This document shows, piece by piece, positions 1 to 8,824 of a DNA stretch of 64,000 nucleotides. The DNA is from Pseudomonas muyukensis (GTDB lineage: Bacteria > Pseudomonadota > Gammaproteobacteria > Pseudomonadales > Pseudomonadaceae), in NCBI RefSeq assembly GCF_019139535.1, contig NZ_CP077073.1:261501-325500 (forward strand), in the 5' to 3' direction. Each line of letters starts with the position of its first letter. The first letter of the stretch is position 1. The notes below the pieces were generated by a model. That model ran no database searches. It worked only from the letters and a program-made list of their open reading frames with translations, and had not been told where the DNA came from. The position numbers were made by a program, and so were the translations under genes.

Positions 1-1
1 G

Positions 2-496
<495 letters not shown>

Positions 497-499
497 GCC

Positions 500-1114
500 A
501 TGATCCTGTTCCATTCACCGCTGTCGCCGTTCGTGCGCAAGGTCATGATCGTGCTGCACGAGACCGGCCAACGGGAGCGCGTCAGCCTGCAGGGCGTGAA
601 CATCAGCCCGGTGAATGGTGACGCGCAGCTCAACCAGGAAAACCCGATCGGCAAGATTCCGGCCCTGCGCCTGGACGATGGCAGCGTGCTGCATGACAGC
701 CGGGTGATCTGCGAGTACCTCGACAGCCAGCATGTCGGCCTGCCGCTGGTACCCCGCGAGGGCTCGATGCGCTGGCGGCGCCTGACCCTGGCGTCCCAGG
801 CCGACGCAATCATGGACGCGGCGGTGGCCACGCGCTACGAGACCTTCCTGCGCCCGGCGGACAAGCAGTGGGACGGCTGGGTCGAGGCGCAAGGCGAGAA
901 GATCCGCCGCGGGCTGGCGAACCTGGAACAGGAGCACCTGGCAGAGATCATCTCCGGGTTCGATATCGCCTCGATCGGCGTGGCCTGCGCCCTGGGCTAC
1001 CTGGATCTGCGCCAGCCAGCGTTCGCCTGGCGGGCGCTGTACCCAGGGCTGGCCACCTGGTTCGCCCAGGTCAGCCAGCGGCCGTCGATGCTGGCCACCG
1101 CTCCGGTAGCCTGA
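500..1114 (+). CDS. Glutathione S-transferase family protein (YibF-like)
   Basis: A 204-residue two-domain GST. Residues 1-80 form a thioredoxin-like fold beginning SPLSPFVRKVMIVLHE, with the cis-proline loop KIPAL and the glutathione-binding DS pair (LHDSRVICEYLD). The rest is the all-helical C-terminal domain. The N-terminus resembles E. coli YibF, a GST of poorly known substrate. There is no CPYC-type motif, so it is unlikely to be a glutaredoxin-like omega GST. The ATG is 3 bp after the msrA stop, so translation is probably coupled and the pair may act together in oxidative stress. The substrate cannot be deduced from the sequence. Confidence 0.9.
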   Translation: MILFHSPLSPFVRKVMIVLHETGQRERVSLQGVNISPVNGDAQLNQENPIGKIPALRLDDGSVLHDSRVICEYLDSQHVGLPLVPREGSMRWRRLTLASQADAIMDAAVATRYETFLRPADKQWDGWVEAQGEKIRRGLANLEQEHLAEIISGFDIASIGVACALGYLDLRQPAFAWRALYPGLATWFAQVSQRPSMLATAPVA

Positions 1115-1121
1115 ACCACCG

Positions 1122-1229
1122 CTGGCGAGGGCTTCGCCCTCGTTTCGCGACATAAGGCCGCTCCCACAGGGTTTCGCGAGCGTCTGTGGGAGCGGCCTTG
1201 CGTCGCGAAAGGGCTGCAAAGCAGCCCCA
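1122..1229. repeat. Paired REP element (GGAGCGGCCTTG family)
   Basis: Two head-to-head copies of the stem sequence (AAGGCCGCTCCCACAGG and CTGTGGGAGCGGCCTTG), flanked by AGGGCTTCGCCCT and GGGCTGCAAAGCAGCCC hairpins. It lies between the convergent ends of the GST gene and creD, where it can form a strong stem in either transcript. Confidence 0.85.
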
Positions 1230-1304
1230 GAGTTCACCTCGCTATCACAGGAAATAGCTGGCCAATCCTCACGGCCAACCAATGCCCAAGCTCCCTGTCC
1301 TCCC

Positions 1305-2633
1305 TCATGCCATCCTCCCTACCCGCGACCAGTCCAGCCGCCGGGTCAGCACCATGAACACCCCAAGCAGGCCAAAGCACAGCAGCGAGCCCATCAGCAG
1401 CGCGTAGTCCTCGGCGCTCAGCAACCCATAAAGCATCGCGTACAACGCCGCCAGCCCCGCCGCAAAGCCAACTCCACGGCCCAGGCTGCGCAGCACATGC
1501 GCCAGGTAGAAGCCGATCAGCAGCACGCAGGCCGAGGCCGACAACCCATAGGCCAGGGCGAAGCCCAGGTGCTCGGACAGCGACAGCAACAGCAGGTAGA
1601 AAAACGCCAGCGCCACGCCCACCAGGATGTACTGCACCGGATGCACGCTCAGGTGCTTCAACACCTCGAACAGGAAGAAGCCGGCAAAGGTCAGGGCGAT
1701 GAACAGCAACGCGTACTTGATCGCCCGTTCGCTCTTGAGGTACTGGTCCACCGGGTCGACGAAGCTCACTCCAAAGGTCGGGCCGGTGAAGTCCGCGCAC
1801 TGCTGGGCGCCGACGCACTGGCGCAGGGCATCTTCCAGGTTGGTGGCGAAGAACGAGGTCTGCCAGTGGGCGCTGAAGCCCTGGTCATCGATGGCCCGGC
1901 GGCTGGGCAGGTAGCTGCCGATAAAGCTTGGGTGCGGCCAGTTAGCGCGCATGTCCACGCTGCTGCTGCGGCCCACCGGCAGCACATGCAACTGGCCGGT
2001 GCCCTGCAAGGCCAGGTCGAAGCCGTAGGCGAACTCGCGGGCCTGCTGGCCATCGAGCTGCGGCAGGCCGACATGCACGCCGCCACGCAGCCAGTCCAGG
2101 CCGGTGCCGGCCTCGAACGGCAGGCGCTGCTCGTCGAAGGTCAGCTCCAGGCCATTCTCGATACCACGGATATCGCTGATGCCGACCGCCAGGTACGGCT
2201 TGTCGAAGCGGTAGTCCTGGTAATCCTTGTCGATGCCCCAGCGCTCAGGCAGCTTGAAGCGCCCGCTGATCCGGCTCTTGGCATGGAACAGGCGCGCCTG
2301 GTAGATGCCGCGGGCGCGCAGTTCGGTGTCGACGCCGACATCGGCCTCGAAGGTTTCCGGCAGAAAATACAGGTTGCCCGTGACCGTGCTGGTTTCCTGC
2401 ACGCTCTGGCCGTCCTTGTCGATCCAGCGCCGCTCGTACTTGCGGTACGGCACCACCAGCAAGGGACCGGTGATCTGCTGGTCGAAGCTGGAGCTCTGGG
2501 CGATGTCGCGCAACACGCCGTCGCGCAGCGCCTGGCGCTCATCGATCAGGCCGCCGATCATCAGCAGGGGGATCAGCAACAGCAGGATCAGCACGGCAAT
2601 CAGGCCGAGCTTGAAACCGAGGGTCTTGTTCAT
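1305..2633 (-). CDS. creD: Inner membrane protein CreD
   Basis: A 442-residue polytopic protein of the CreD family, the membrane effector of the CreBC regulon linked in E. coli and Aeromonas/Pseudomonas to envelope stress and beta-lactam response. One N-terminal membrane helix (about 8-28, IAVLILLLLIPLLMIGGL) is followed by a large periplasmic domain to about 300, then a cluster of hydrophobic helices at the C-terminus. I chose the ATG at 2633 (MNKTLGFKL), preceded by GGAG, over an in-frame upstream start at 2747. The gene follows creC on the same strand after 138 bp, giving the order creB-creC-creD. No creA is present here. Confidence 0.93.
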   Translation of the reverse strand: MNKTLGFKLGLIAVLILLLLIPLLMIGGLIDERQALRDGVLRDIAQSSSFDQQITGPLLVVPYRKYERRWIDKDGQSVQETSTVTGNLYFLPETFEADVGVDTELRARGIYQARLFHAKSRISGRFKLPERWGIDKDYQDYRFDKPYLAVGISDIRGIENGLELTFDEQRLPFEAGTGLDWLRGGVHVGLPQLDGQQAREFAYGFDLALQGTGQLHVLPVGRSSSVDMRANWPHPSFIGSYLPSRRAIDDQGFSAHWQTSFFATNLEDALRQCVGAQQCADFTGPTFGVSFVDPVDQYLKSERAIKYALLFIALTFAGFFLFEVLKHLSVHPVQYILVGVALAFFYLLLLSLSEHLGFALAYGLSASACVLLIGFYLAHVLRSLGRGVGFAAGLAALYAMLYGLLSAEDYALLMGSLLCFGLLGVFMVLTRRLDWSRVGRMA

Positions 2634-2771
2634 GGGTAGGGCTCCGTTTGCGATGGCGGCAGTGTCTGCCTGGCACATGGAGCCTTCAGGGAGGGAATGT
2701 GGAGATTGTGTGGAGAATCGGCCCGCCGCGCCGCCCAGCGCCGGCAAGCCGGCGCCTGGCTTGGGCGTGGG

Positions 2772-4205
2772 TCAAGCGAGCCGCCGCGCCGGCAGCCAGA
2801 GCCGCACCCGTACCCCGTCATCGACGTTGTCCACGGCCAATGCCCCACCATGCAGCTGCATCACCTCGGCCACGAAGTTCAGCCCCAGCCCGGTGCTCTT
2901 GCGCCCGGTCGCGGGCCTTGGCAGCGAATAGAATCGCTCGCTCACCCGCTCCAACGCATAGTCGGGAATGGCCGGCCCCTGGTTGAACAGGCTCAGCGCC
3001 ACCCGCGCGCCTGCAGGCTCCAGGGCAAAGGCCAACACGCCTTGCCGCGGGGTGAAGTCCAGGGCGTTGTCCAGCAGGTTGGCCAGGGCCTGGCGCATCA
3101 GGAACGGGTCGCACAGCAGCCTGGCGCTGGTCGGTATGGCCTGGCGCACCCGTACCCCTGCCGCCTCGATACGCGCGCCCTGGGCCAGCAGCAGCTCCTC
3201 CACCAGCCCCGCCAGCGGCACCTGCTGCTGGTCCTCCAACGCCTGCATCTGTTCGACCCGGGCCAGGTTGAGCAGGCGCTCGATCATCTGCTGCAAGCGC
3301 TCGCTTTCGCGTTCGATATTGCCGGCGAAACGCGCCCGCTGCGCATCCGCCATCTCGCCCTGCAACAGCTCGGAGGCGCCGCGTATCGCCGCCAGCGGGC
3401 TTTTCAGCTCATGGGTGAGGGTGTGCACATAGCGCTCGACATAGGCCTTGCCCTCCAATTGCGTGCGCATGCGTTCCACCGCCGTGGCCAGTTGCAGCAG
3501 TTCGCCGCCCTTGTAGTGCGGCAAGGCGGCGCGCTCGCCGGCGCTGACCGCCTGGGCGTAGTGGGTGAGCCGGCGCAGCGAGCGGGTCAGCCACCATGAC
3601 AGCGCCGCGCCGACCAGCAAGCCGAGCACGATCAGGCCCAGGCCCAGGCTCAGCAGGCGCTGCTCGGAGCGGTCGATGTAGGGTTGCAGCGAACTGTTGG
3701 GCTTGGCCACCGTGACCACGCCGATGACCCGGCCCTGATCGAGGATCGGTGCCGCCACATGCATCACCGAGGTGCTCTCGTCGTCCGGGTCGCTGCGGGT
3801 CGAGCGCGCGCCGTACTGGCCGCGCAGGGTCAGGTAGACATCGTTCCAGCGCGAGTAGTCCTTGCCCAGGTCCTGGCCGGTGGAGTCGAGCAGTACCCTG
3901 CCATTGGCGTCGGTCACATAGATGCGGTGGCTGACCTGGTTCTTCGCCAGCCCCCAGATCTGCGCGCTGGGGCGGCGTTCGCCATAGGCCTTGAGCACCT
4001 GGGCCAGGCGGCTCTGGCCCAGGGTGCCGCGCTTGACGTCATCGCGCAGGATCTCCGCCAGCAGGTTGGCGGTGTCCACCAGGGTCTCCTCGGACGACTG
4101 GCGCACCACCGGGCGAATCTGCTCGCGCACGGTGTTGAGCAGGAAATAGCCCGCCAGCCCGACGAACAGGAAGTACACCAGGAAGATCCGGATCCCCAGG
4201 CGCAT
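2772..4205 (-). CDS. creC: Sensor histidine kinase CreC
   Basis: A 477-residue membrane kinase. Helix 1 is at about 5-23, an extracytoplasmic sensing region spans about 28-180, and helix 2 is at 186-205 followed by a HAMP linker. The dimerisation box HELKSPLAAIRGASE carries the phospho-accepting His at about residue 265. The ATPase domain has an N-box (NLLDNALDF) and a G-box (STGLGLNF). Its partner is the upstream creB: the creC ATG overlaps the creB stop in an ATGA, so translation is coupled. CreC responds in other bacteria to carbon or fermentation state and, in Pseudomonas, to loss of PBP4. The signal here is unknown. Confidence 0.94.
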   Translation of the reverse strand: MRLGIRIFLVYFLFVGLAGYFLLNTVREQIRPVVRQSSEETLVDTANLLAEILRDDVKRGTLGQSRLAQVLKAYGERRPSAQIWGLAKNQVSHRIYVTDANGRVLLDSTGQDLGKDYSRWNDVYLTLRGQYGARSTRSDPDDESTSVMHVAAPILDQGRVIGVVTVAKPNSSLQPYIDRSEQRLLSLGLGLIVLGLLVGAALSWWLTRSLRRLTHYAQAVSAGERAALPHYKGGELLQLATAVERMRTQLEGKAYVERYVHTLTHELKSPLAAIRGASELLQGEMADAQRARFAGNIERESERLQQMIERLLNLARVEQMQALEDQQQVPLAGLVEELLLAQGARIEAAGVRVRQAIPTSARLLCDPFLMRQALANLLDNALDFTPRQGVLAFALEPAGARVALSLFNQGPAIPDYALERVSERFYSLPRPATGRKSTGLGLNFVAEVMQLHGGALAVDNVDDGVRVRLWLPARRLA

Positions 4206-4885
4206 CAGGCGTGTTCCGGGCTGTAGCTGTAGCCCAGGCCGCGGTGGGTCTGGATCGGCTCGGCGTCGGCGGCCACCTGGCGCAGCTTGGCGCGCAGGCT
4301 CTTGATATGGCTGTCGATGGTGCGCTCGTAGCCCACGTCCGAGGCCACGCCCAGGCCATCGAGCAACTGCTCGCGGCTGAACACCCGCCGCGGCTGTTCG
4401 AGCAGGCTTTGCAGCAGGCGGAACTCGTGGCGGGTCAGGGCCAGCGGCTGGTTGCGATAGACGATGCGCATGGCCAGGGTGTCGAGCTGGAACGGCGCCG
4501 CCGGTTCGAGCGGCTCGGGCCGCGGTGCCATGCGCTTGAGGATCGCCCGCACCCGCGCGGCCACCTCACGGGGGCTGAACGGCTTGATCACGTAATCGTC
4601 GGCGCCGATTTCCAGGCCCAGCACCCGATCGATCTCGGCATCGCGGGCGCTGAGGAACATCACCGGCACTTCGCTGAAGCGGCGCAACTGGCGGCAGGTT
4701 TCGAAGCCGCTGATATCGGGCAGGCCGATGTCGAGGATCACCAGGTCGGCCGGGCGCAGGCGCTGCTGCTCGACGGCGGCGCTGCCCAGGCTCACCCACT
4801 CGGTGCTGTGGCCATCGGCCTGCAGGGCAAAGATCAGGGTGTCGGCAATGGCGGATTCGTCTTCGACGATGAGGATATGGGGCAT
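4205..4885 (-). CDS. creB: Response regulator CreB (OmpR/PhoB type)
   Basis: A 226-residue regulator. The receiver domain (1-115) has the acidic pocket VEDE, phospho-acceptor Asp at about 52 (LVILDIGLPD) and the conserved Lys in YVIKPFSP. A winged-helix DNA-binding domain occupies about 130-226. It is the first gene of creBCD. No obvious E. coli-type cre tag (TTCAC-N6-TTCAC) is visible upstream, so its binding motif here may differ. Confidence 0.94.
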   Translation of the reverse strand: MPHILIVEDESAIADTLIFALQADGHSTEWVSLGSAAVEQQRLRPADLVILDIGLPDISGFETCRQLRRFSEVPVMFLSARDAEIDRVLGLEIGADDYVIKPFSPREVAARVRAILKRMAPRPEPLEPAAPFQLDTLAMRIVYRNQPLALTRHEFRLLQSLLEQPRRVFSREQLLDGLGVASDVGYERTIDSHIKSLRAKLRQVAADAEPIQTHRGLGYSYSPEHA

Positions 4886-4906
4886 CTGAGCGGCAAGCCT
4901 CGAGCT

Positions 4907-4969
4907 ACAAGCTGCAAGTGAAAGCGAATCGCGGCAACTTACACCGATCCGCCGTTTCTTGCAGCTTGT
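4907..4969. repeat. Inverted repeat ACAAGCTGCAAG / CTTGCAGCTTGT
   Basis: A perfect 12-bp inverted repeat with a 39-bp spacer between the retropepsin-like gene and creB. The arms resemble a short GC-rich dispersed repeat common in Pseudomonas intergenic DNA. There is no U-tract, so it is not a typical terminator; it could be an extragenic palindrome or an RNA stem in the creB leader. Confidence 0.5.
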
Positions 4970-4993
4970 CGCTCAATGCGTGCAGCTGCTGCA

Positions 4994-5494
4994 TCAGCAG
5001 CCGGGGTTGCCCGCCGTGAACTTCTCGCGCGGATCCACCGCCGCCTTGAACTTGCGCAGGGCCTTGGAGCCGATCAACAGCGGGTAGCGGAAGTTGCTGC
5101 GGTCGACCAGGTTGACCTCCACGGTGCGCTTTACATCGCCCAGGCACATTTGCAGGTCGATCACCGGGCGGTGCGAGAGCGCTGGCGCCTCTTCCTCGTC
5201 TTCTTCATCGGCGCGGTTCTTGATTTTGCTGATGCGCGACACTTCGTGCTCGTAGACCTTGTCGCTGGCGCCTTCGGTGGCCAGGCGGAAGCGCACCCAC
5301 TCATTGCCGTCGCGGCTGAACATCTCGATGTCCTTGGCCGACAACGAGGCCGTCCAGGCGCCTGTGTCCATCTTGGCTTTGAGGGTCTGGCCGATTTCCG
5401 GCAGCTTGATGTTCTCGTATCGACCGTAGATCGTCGGTTCGGCGGCCATGACCGGCAGCGCCACAAGGGACAGCAGGGCAAGCAGGGATTTCAC
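4994..5494 (-). CDS. Exported retropepsin-like (PF05618, 'ATP-dependent zinc protease') protein
   Basis: A 166-residue protein with a signal peptide (residues 1-18, cut after VMA). The mature part matches the PF05618 family, once called ATP-dependent zinc protease and now considered a retropepsin-like aspartic protease fold. The motif KMDTGAWTASLSA gives the single D-T-G catalytic-type triplet with Asp at about 43, which implies a homodimer. An acidic run EEDEEEA lies mid-protein, and the distal conserved block is PLLIGSKALRKF. Its location should be periplasmic. The gene is monocistronic, in line with the cre operon but separated from it by a 108-bp gap containing an inverted repeat. No substrate can be inferred. 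Confidence 0.82.
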   Translation of the reverse strand: MKSLLALLSLVALPVMAAEPTIYGRYENIKLPEIGQTLKAKMDTGAWTASLSAKDIEMFSRDGNEWVRFRLATEGASDKVYEHEVSRISKIKNRADEEDEEEAPALSHRPVIDLQMCLGDVKRTVEVNLVDRSNFRYPLLIGSKALRKFKAAVDPREKFTAGNPGC

Positions 5495-5599
5495 AGGCGA
5501 GGCTTCCTTGAGAGGGGTCAGTGCTTAGACTGCATGAGCAGGATAGGTTCGTTACCACAAGGTAAACAACACAATGTGAAACATTTGTCCCAGTTAATG

Positions 5600-5623
5600 G
5601 GCCTACGACGTTTGGCGTAGGCC
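5600..5623. other. Small hairpin upstream of the acyltransferase gene
   Basis: An 8-bp perfect stem GGCCTACG / CGTAGGCC with an 8-nt loop, in the 182-bp divergent region between the retropepsin-like gene and the acyltransferase gene, about 55 bp before the latter's ATG. There is no T-run, so it is more likely an operator or leader stem than a terminator. Confidence 0.35.
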
Positions 5624-5676
5624 GCTGCCCTGCTTATCATTGCCAACCGTTCACCTCACACAACAAGAGTTCCCTT

Positions 5677-6564
5677 ATGCGTCGCCTGCTGACCGGCATC
5701 CTCACCCTCACCCTGCTGCTGCTCAACACCCTGGTGCTGATCGGCCCGCTGCTGGTCTTCGCCCTGCTCAAGCTGGTTCTGCCCGGCCGGGGCCGCGACT
5801 ATGCCTCGGCGGCGGTGATGTGGATCGCCGAAACCTGGTCGGAAATCGACAAGGCCATCTTCGCCCTGTGCATCCCCACCCAGTGGGACATCCGTGGCGT
5901 CGACAAACTGCGCCAGGACACCTCCTACCTGTGCGTCAGCAACCACCAGACCTGGGTCGACATCCCCGCGCTGATCGAAAGCCTCAACCGCCGGGTGCCG
6001 TTCTTCAAGTTCTTCCTCAAGAAGGAACTGATCTGGGTGCCGCTGCTGGGCCTGGCCTGGTGGGCGCTGGACTACCCGTTCATGAAGCGCTACAGCAAGG
6101 CCTTCCTCGACAAGCACCCTGAGCTCAAGGGCACCGACCTGGAAATCACCAAGGCTGCCTGCGAGCTGTTCAAGCGCCAGCCGGTGACCGTGGTCAACTA
6201 CCTCGAAGGCACCCGCTTCACCGAGGCCAAGCGCGCGCAGCAGCAATCGCCCTACCGCCACCTGCTCAAGCCCAAGGCCGGCGGCGTGGCCTTCGTCTTG
6301 GCGGCGCTGGGCGAGCAACTGGACGCGCTGCTGGACGTGACCATCGTCTATCCCGGTGACCAGGCGCCGGGGTTCTGGGCGCTGCTCAACGGCAGCATCA
6401 GCCGGGTGATCATCGACATCCGCGTGCGCGAGCTGGACCCGGCGCTGTGCGCGGGCGATTACGAGAACGACCCGGCGTTCCGCCAGGCCGTGCAGGCGTG
6501 GGTCAACCAGCTGTGGCTGGACAAGGACCAGCGTATCGAGCAGCTGCGCGCCGAGATGCGCTGA
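5677..6564 (+). CDS. 1-acyl-glycerol-3-phosphate acyltransferase-like (YihG family)
   Basis: A 295-residue membrane acyltransferase. A hydrophobic N-terminus (about 5-35) anchors it in the inner membrane. The PlsC catalytic block I is NHQTWVD (H90, D95; H-X4-D) and block III is EGTR (177-180), both intact. Length and spacing match E. coli YihG, an alternative lysophosphatidic acid acyltransferase involved in phospholipid remodelling. It stands alone, with a REP element 15 bp after its stop. Substrate chain preference cannot be read from sequence. Confidence 0.88.
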   Translation: MRRLLTGILTLTLLLLNTLVLIGPLLVFALLKLVLPGRGRDYASAAVMWIAETWSEIDKAIFALCIPTQWDIRGVDKLRQDTSYLCVSNHQTWVDIPALIESLNRRVPFFKFFLKKELIWVPLLGLAWWALDYPFMKRYSKAFLDKHPELKGTDLEITKAACELFKRQPVTVVNYLEGTRFTEAKRAQQQSPYRHLLKPKAGGVAFVLAALGEQLDALLDVTIVYPGDQAPGFWALLNGSISRVIIDIRVRELDPALCAGDYENDPAFRQAVQAWVNQLWLDKDQRIEQLRAEMR

Positions 6565-6579
6565 AGCCACACGCGGCCC

Positions 6580-6628
6580 CTGTGGGAGCAGCCTTGCGGC
6601 CCTTTCGCGACACAAGGCCGCTCCTACA
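6580..6628. repeat. REP element (GGAGCGGCCTTG family)
   Basis: Inverted pair TGTGGGAGCAGCCTTG and CAAGGCCGCTCCTACA between the convergent ends of the acyltransferase and DUF2780 genes. Confidence 0.8.
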
Positions 6629-6645
6629 ATGTCCGCGTCAGGCTT

Positions 6646-7218
6646 TTATACCGAAGGCTGGCTCAACGGCGCAGGGGTGTTCCACAAGCTCCCCAGGTTC
6701 TGCAGCAACGACCCGGCAATCCCCTGCTGCCCCAGGTATTGCAGGATCAGCGGCGCAAACTGGCCAATCATGCCGGTGTCCATGCCCAGCGCCTTGAACG
6801 CATTGTCCAGGTCGCCGCGGTTCTCCACCTGATTGCCCAGGGCGTTGCTCAACGCCGGGGCGGTCTTGTCGTTACCCAGAAACTGCCCCAGGCCACTCAG
6901 GCCGCCCAGGCCATTGGCCCCGGACAAGAGGTCCAGGCCCGGCACGGCCTTGCTCAGCTGGCCATAGTCGTCGCTGCTCAGGTTGTTACGCGCCAGCCCC
7001 AACATCGCCCCGGCACCGCCCACGGCCTGCTCGGGGGTGATCTTCAACTCGCTGCCCAAGGTATTGAGCAGGTTGGCCTGGGCCGCGGGTGCCTGGACCT
7101 GGCCGCTGTGCTGCGGGGTCTGCGCGGCGGACACCGCGTTGGCGACATCGCTCAGGTTAAAGGCGAACACCGGGCTCGCGGCCAGGGTCATCAGGGTTGC
7201 CAGGGTGAGTGCTTTCAT
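6646..7218 (-). CDS. Exported DUF2780 (VcgC/VcgE-like) protein
   Basis: A 190-residue protein of unknown function in the DUF2780 family. A signal peptide covers residues 1-18 (MKALTLATLMTLAASPVFA). The mature protein is rich in Ala, Gly, Leu and Asn, with the family feature of a vinculin-like helical bundle. I chose the ATG at 7218 because it gives a clean signal sequence; an upstream in-frame start at 7419 would overlap fdhA. The gene is monocistronic and reads away from fdhA with a REP-like palindrome between them. Confidence 0.8.
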   Translation of the reverse strand: MKALTLATLMTLAASPVFAFNLSDVANAVSAAQTPQHSGQVQAPAAQANLLNTLGSELKITPEQAVGGAGAMLGLARNNLSSDDYGQLSKAVPGLDLLSGANGLGGLSGLGQFLGNDKTAPALSNALGNQVENRGDLDNAFKALGMDTGMIGQFAPLILQYLGQQGIAGSLLQNLGSLWNTPAPLSQPSV

Positions 7219-7300
7219 CGGGAGGGACCTCGGTCGGCCGGAATGGCCGGGAAACGAGGCATATGACTGGCGCGCCGAAGCTTTGTTCCGGGCCGGCCAT

Positions 7301-7345
7301 CGCTCGGCAAGCCGCCACCGCCAGGAGGTGGCTTGCCGGCGAACG
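7301..7345. repeat. REP-like palindrome (GGCTTGCCGGCGAAC family)
   Basis: Arms CGGCAAGCCGCCACC and GGTGGCTTGCCGGCG surround a short loop just after the fdhA stop; a variant of the GGAGCCGGCTTGCCGGC repeat seen across the window. Confidence 0.65.
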
Positions 7346-7348
7346 CGC

Positions 7349-8548
7349 TTAGGCGGCGCTGAAGGTCCTGTGCGGGTCGATGACGAATTTCTTCGGCACG
7401 CCGGCATCGAACTCACCATAGCCTTCCGGCGCCTGGTCGAGGCTGATCACCTGCACCCCCACCACTTCGGCGATGTTGATACGGTCCCACATGATCGCCT
7501 GCATCAGCTGGCGGTTGTACTTCATGGTCGGGGTCTGGCCGGTGTGGAAGCTGTGCGACTTGGCCCAACCCAGGCCGAAGCGGATGCTCAGCGCGCCGAT
7601 CTTGGCGGCGGCATCGACCGCACCCGGGTCTTCGGTCACGTACAGGCCTGGGATGCCGATCTTGCCGGCGACACGGGTCACCTGCATCAGCGAGTTGAGC
7701 ACGGTGGCCGGGGCCTCGTGCTTGGCGCCTTCATGGCCATGGCCACGGGCCTCGAAACCGACCGCGTCAACGGCGCAGTCGACTTCCGGCTCGCCGAGGA
7801 TGTCGACGATCTGCTCGTGCAGCGGCGTGTCCTTGGACAGGTCGACCACTTCGAAACCCTGGGCCTTGGCGTGGGCCAGGCGGGCCGGGTTGAGGTCGCC
7901 GACGATCACGCAGGCGGCGCCCAGCAGGCGGGCGGACGCGGCGGCGGCCAGGCCGACCGGGCCGGCCCCGGCGACATACACGGTGCTGCCTGGGCCAACA
8001 CCCGCGGTGACGGCACCGTGGTAGCCGGTGGGCAGGATATCCGACAGGCAGGTCAGGTCGCGGATCTTGGCCATGGCCTTGTCGCGGTCGGGCAGTTTCA
8101 GCAGGTTGAAGTCGGCATACGGCACCAGCACGTACTCGGCCTGGCCGCCCGTCCAGTCGCCCATGTCGACGTAGCCATAGGCGCCACCGGCGCGGGCCGG
8201 GTTGACGGTAAGGCACACACCGGTGTGCATCTCCTTGCACGAACGGCAGCGGCCGCAGGCCACGTTGAACGGCACCGAGACCAGGTCGCCGATTTTCAGG
8301 CGCTCGACGTCACGCCCCATCTCGACGATTTCACCGGTGATCTCGTGGCCCAGCACCAGGCCGACCTGGGCGGTGGTGCGGCCGCGGACCATGTGCTGGT
8401 CGGAGCCGCAGATGTTGGTGGAGACCACCTTGAGGATGACACCGTGCTCGATCTTCTTGCCGCGCGGGTCCTGCATCTTGGGGTAGTCGATCTTCTGCAC
8501 CTCGACCTTGCCCGCGCCGAGATACACCACTCCACGGTTACCAGACAT
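7349..8548 (-). CDS. fdhA: Glutathione-independent formaldehyde dehydrogenase
   Basis: Oxidises formaldehyde to formate with NAD+ without needing glutathione. The 399-residue length matches P. putida FdhA. The catalytic zinc Cys is at about 47 (NICGSDQHMV), the structural-zinc cysteines are in CGRCRSCKEMHTGVC, and the NAD+ fold is VAGAGPVGLAAAASA. It sits downstream of glyA-sox-purU on the same strand. This placement makes sense because betaine, dimethylglycine and sarcosine demethylation release formaldehyde. A 276-bp gap with a paired REP separates it from purU, so it may have its own promoter. Confidence 0.95.
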   Translation of the reverse strand: MSGNRGVVYLGAGKVEVQKIDYPKMQDPRGKKIEHGVILKVVSTNICGSDQHMVRGRTTAQVGLVLGHEITGEIVEMGRDVERLKIGDLVSVPFNVACGRCRSCKEMHTGVCLTVNPARAGGAYGYVDMGDWTGGQAEYVLVPYADFNLLKLPDRDKAMAKIRDLTCLSDILPTGYHGAVTAGVGPGSTVYVAGAGPVGLAAAASARLLGAACVIVGDLNPARLAHAKAQGFEVVDLSKDTPLHEQIVDILGEPEVDCAVDAVGFEARGHGHEGAKHEAPATVLNSLMQVTRVAGKIGIPGLYVTEDPGAVDAAAKIGALSIRFGLGWAKSHSFHTGQTPTMKYNRQLMQAIMWDRINIAEVVGVQVISLDQAPEGYGEFDAGVPKKFVIDPHRTFSAA

Positions 8549-8710
8549 GCTCTTACCTCGCTTGATTTGTATTTATGCAGCGGTGGTGGAAAGCGCCGCC
8601 GATTCCGTGGGCGGCCTGTGTTACTGGAATGAGGGGGATTGTGGGCTGGATGGGCGGTGGGGCGGTGACTGGATGCGACAGGGGGATGTCTTTTTGCGGC
8701 AGGCAAAAAC

Positions 8711-8815
8711 TGGGGCCGCTTTGCGGCCCTTTCGCGACACAAGGCCGCTCCTACAGGACTGTGCGATCCCCTGTAGGAGCGGCCTTGTGTCGCCAAAGGG
8801 CTGCGCAGCAGCCCC
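8711..8815. repeat. Paired REP element (GGAGCGGCCTTG family)
   Basis: Two opposed copies with terminal stems GGGGCCGCTTTGCGGCCC and GGGCTGCGCAGCAGCCCC, in the purU-fdhA gap. It could cap the upstream purU transcript. Confidence 0.85.
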
Positions 8816-8824
8816 GGCACTCGA

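Noticed and set aside
4907..4969. Inverted repeat as terminator of the retropepsin-like gene or creB operator
   Set aside because: There is no U-tract and no match to known Cre boxes; it is kept only as a repeat.
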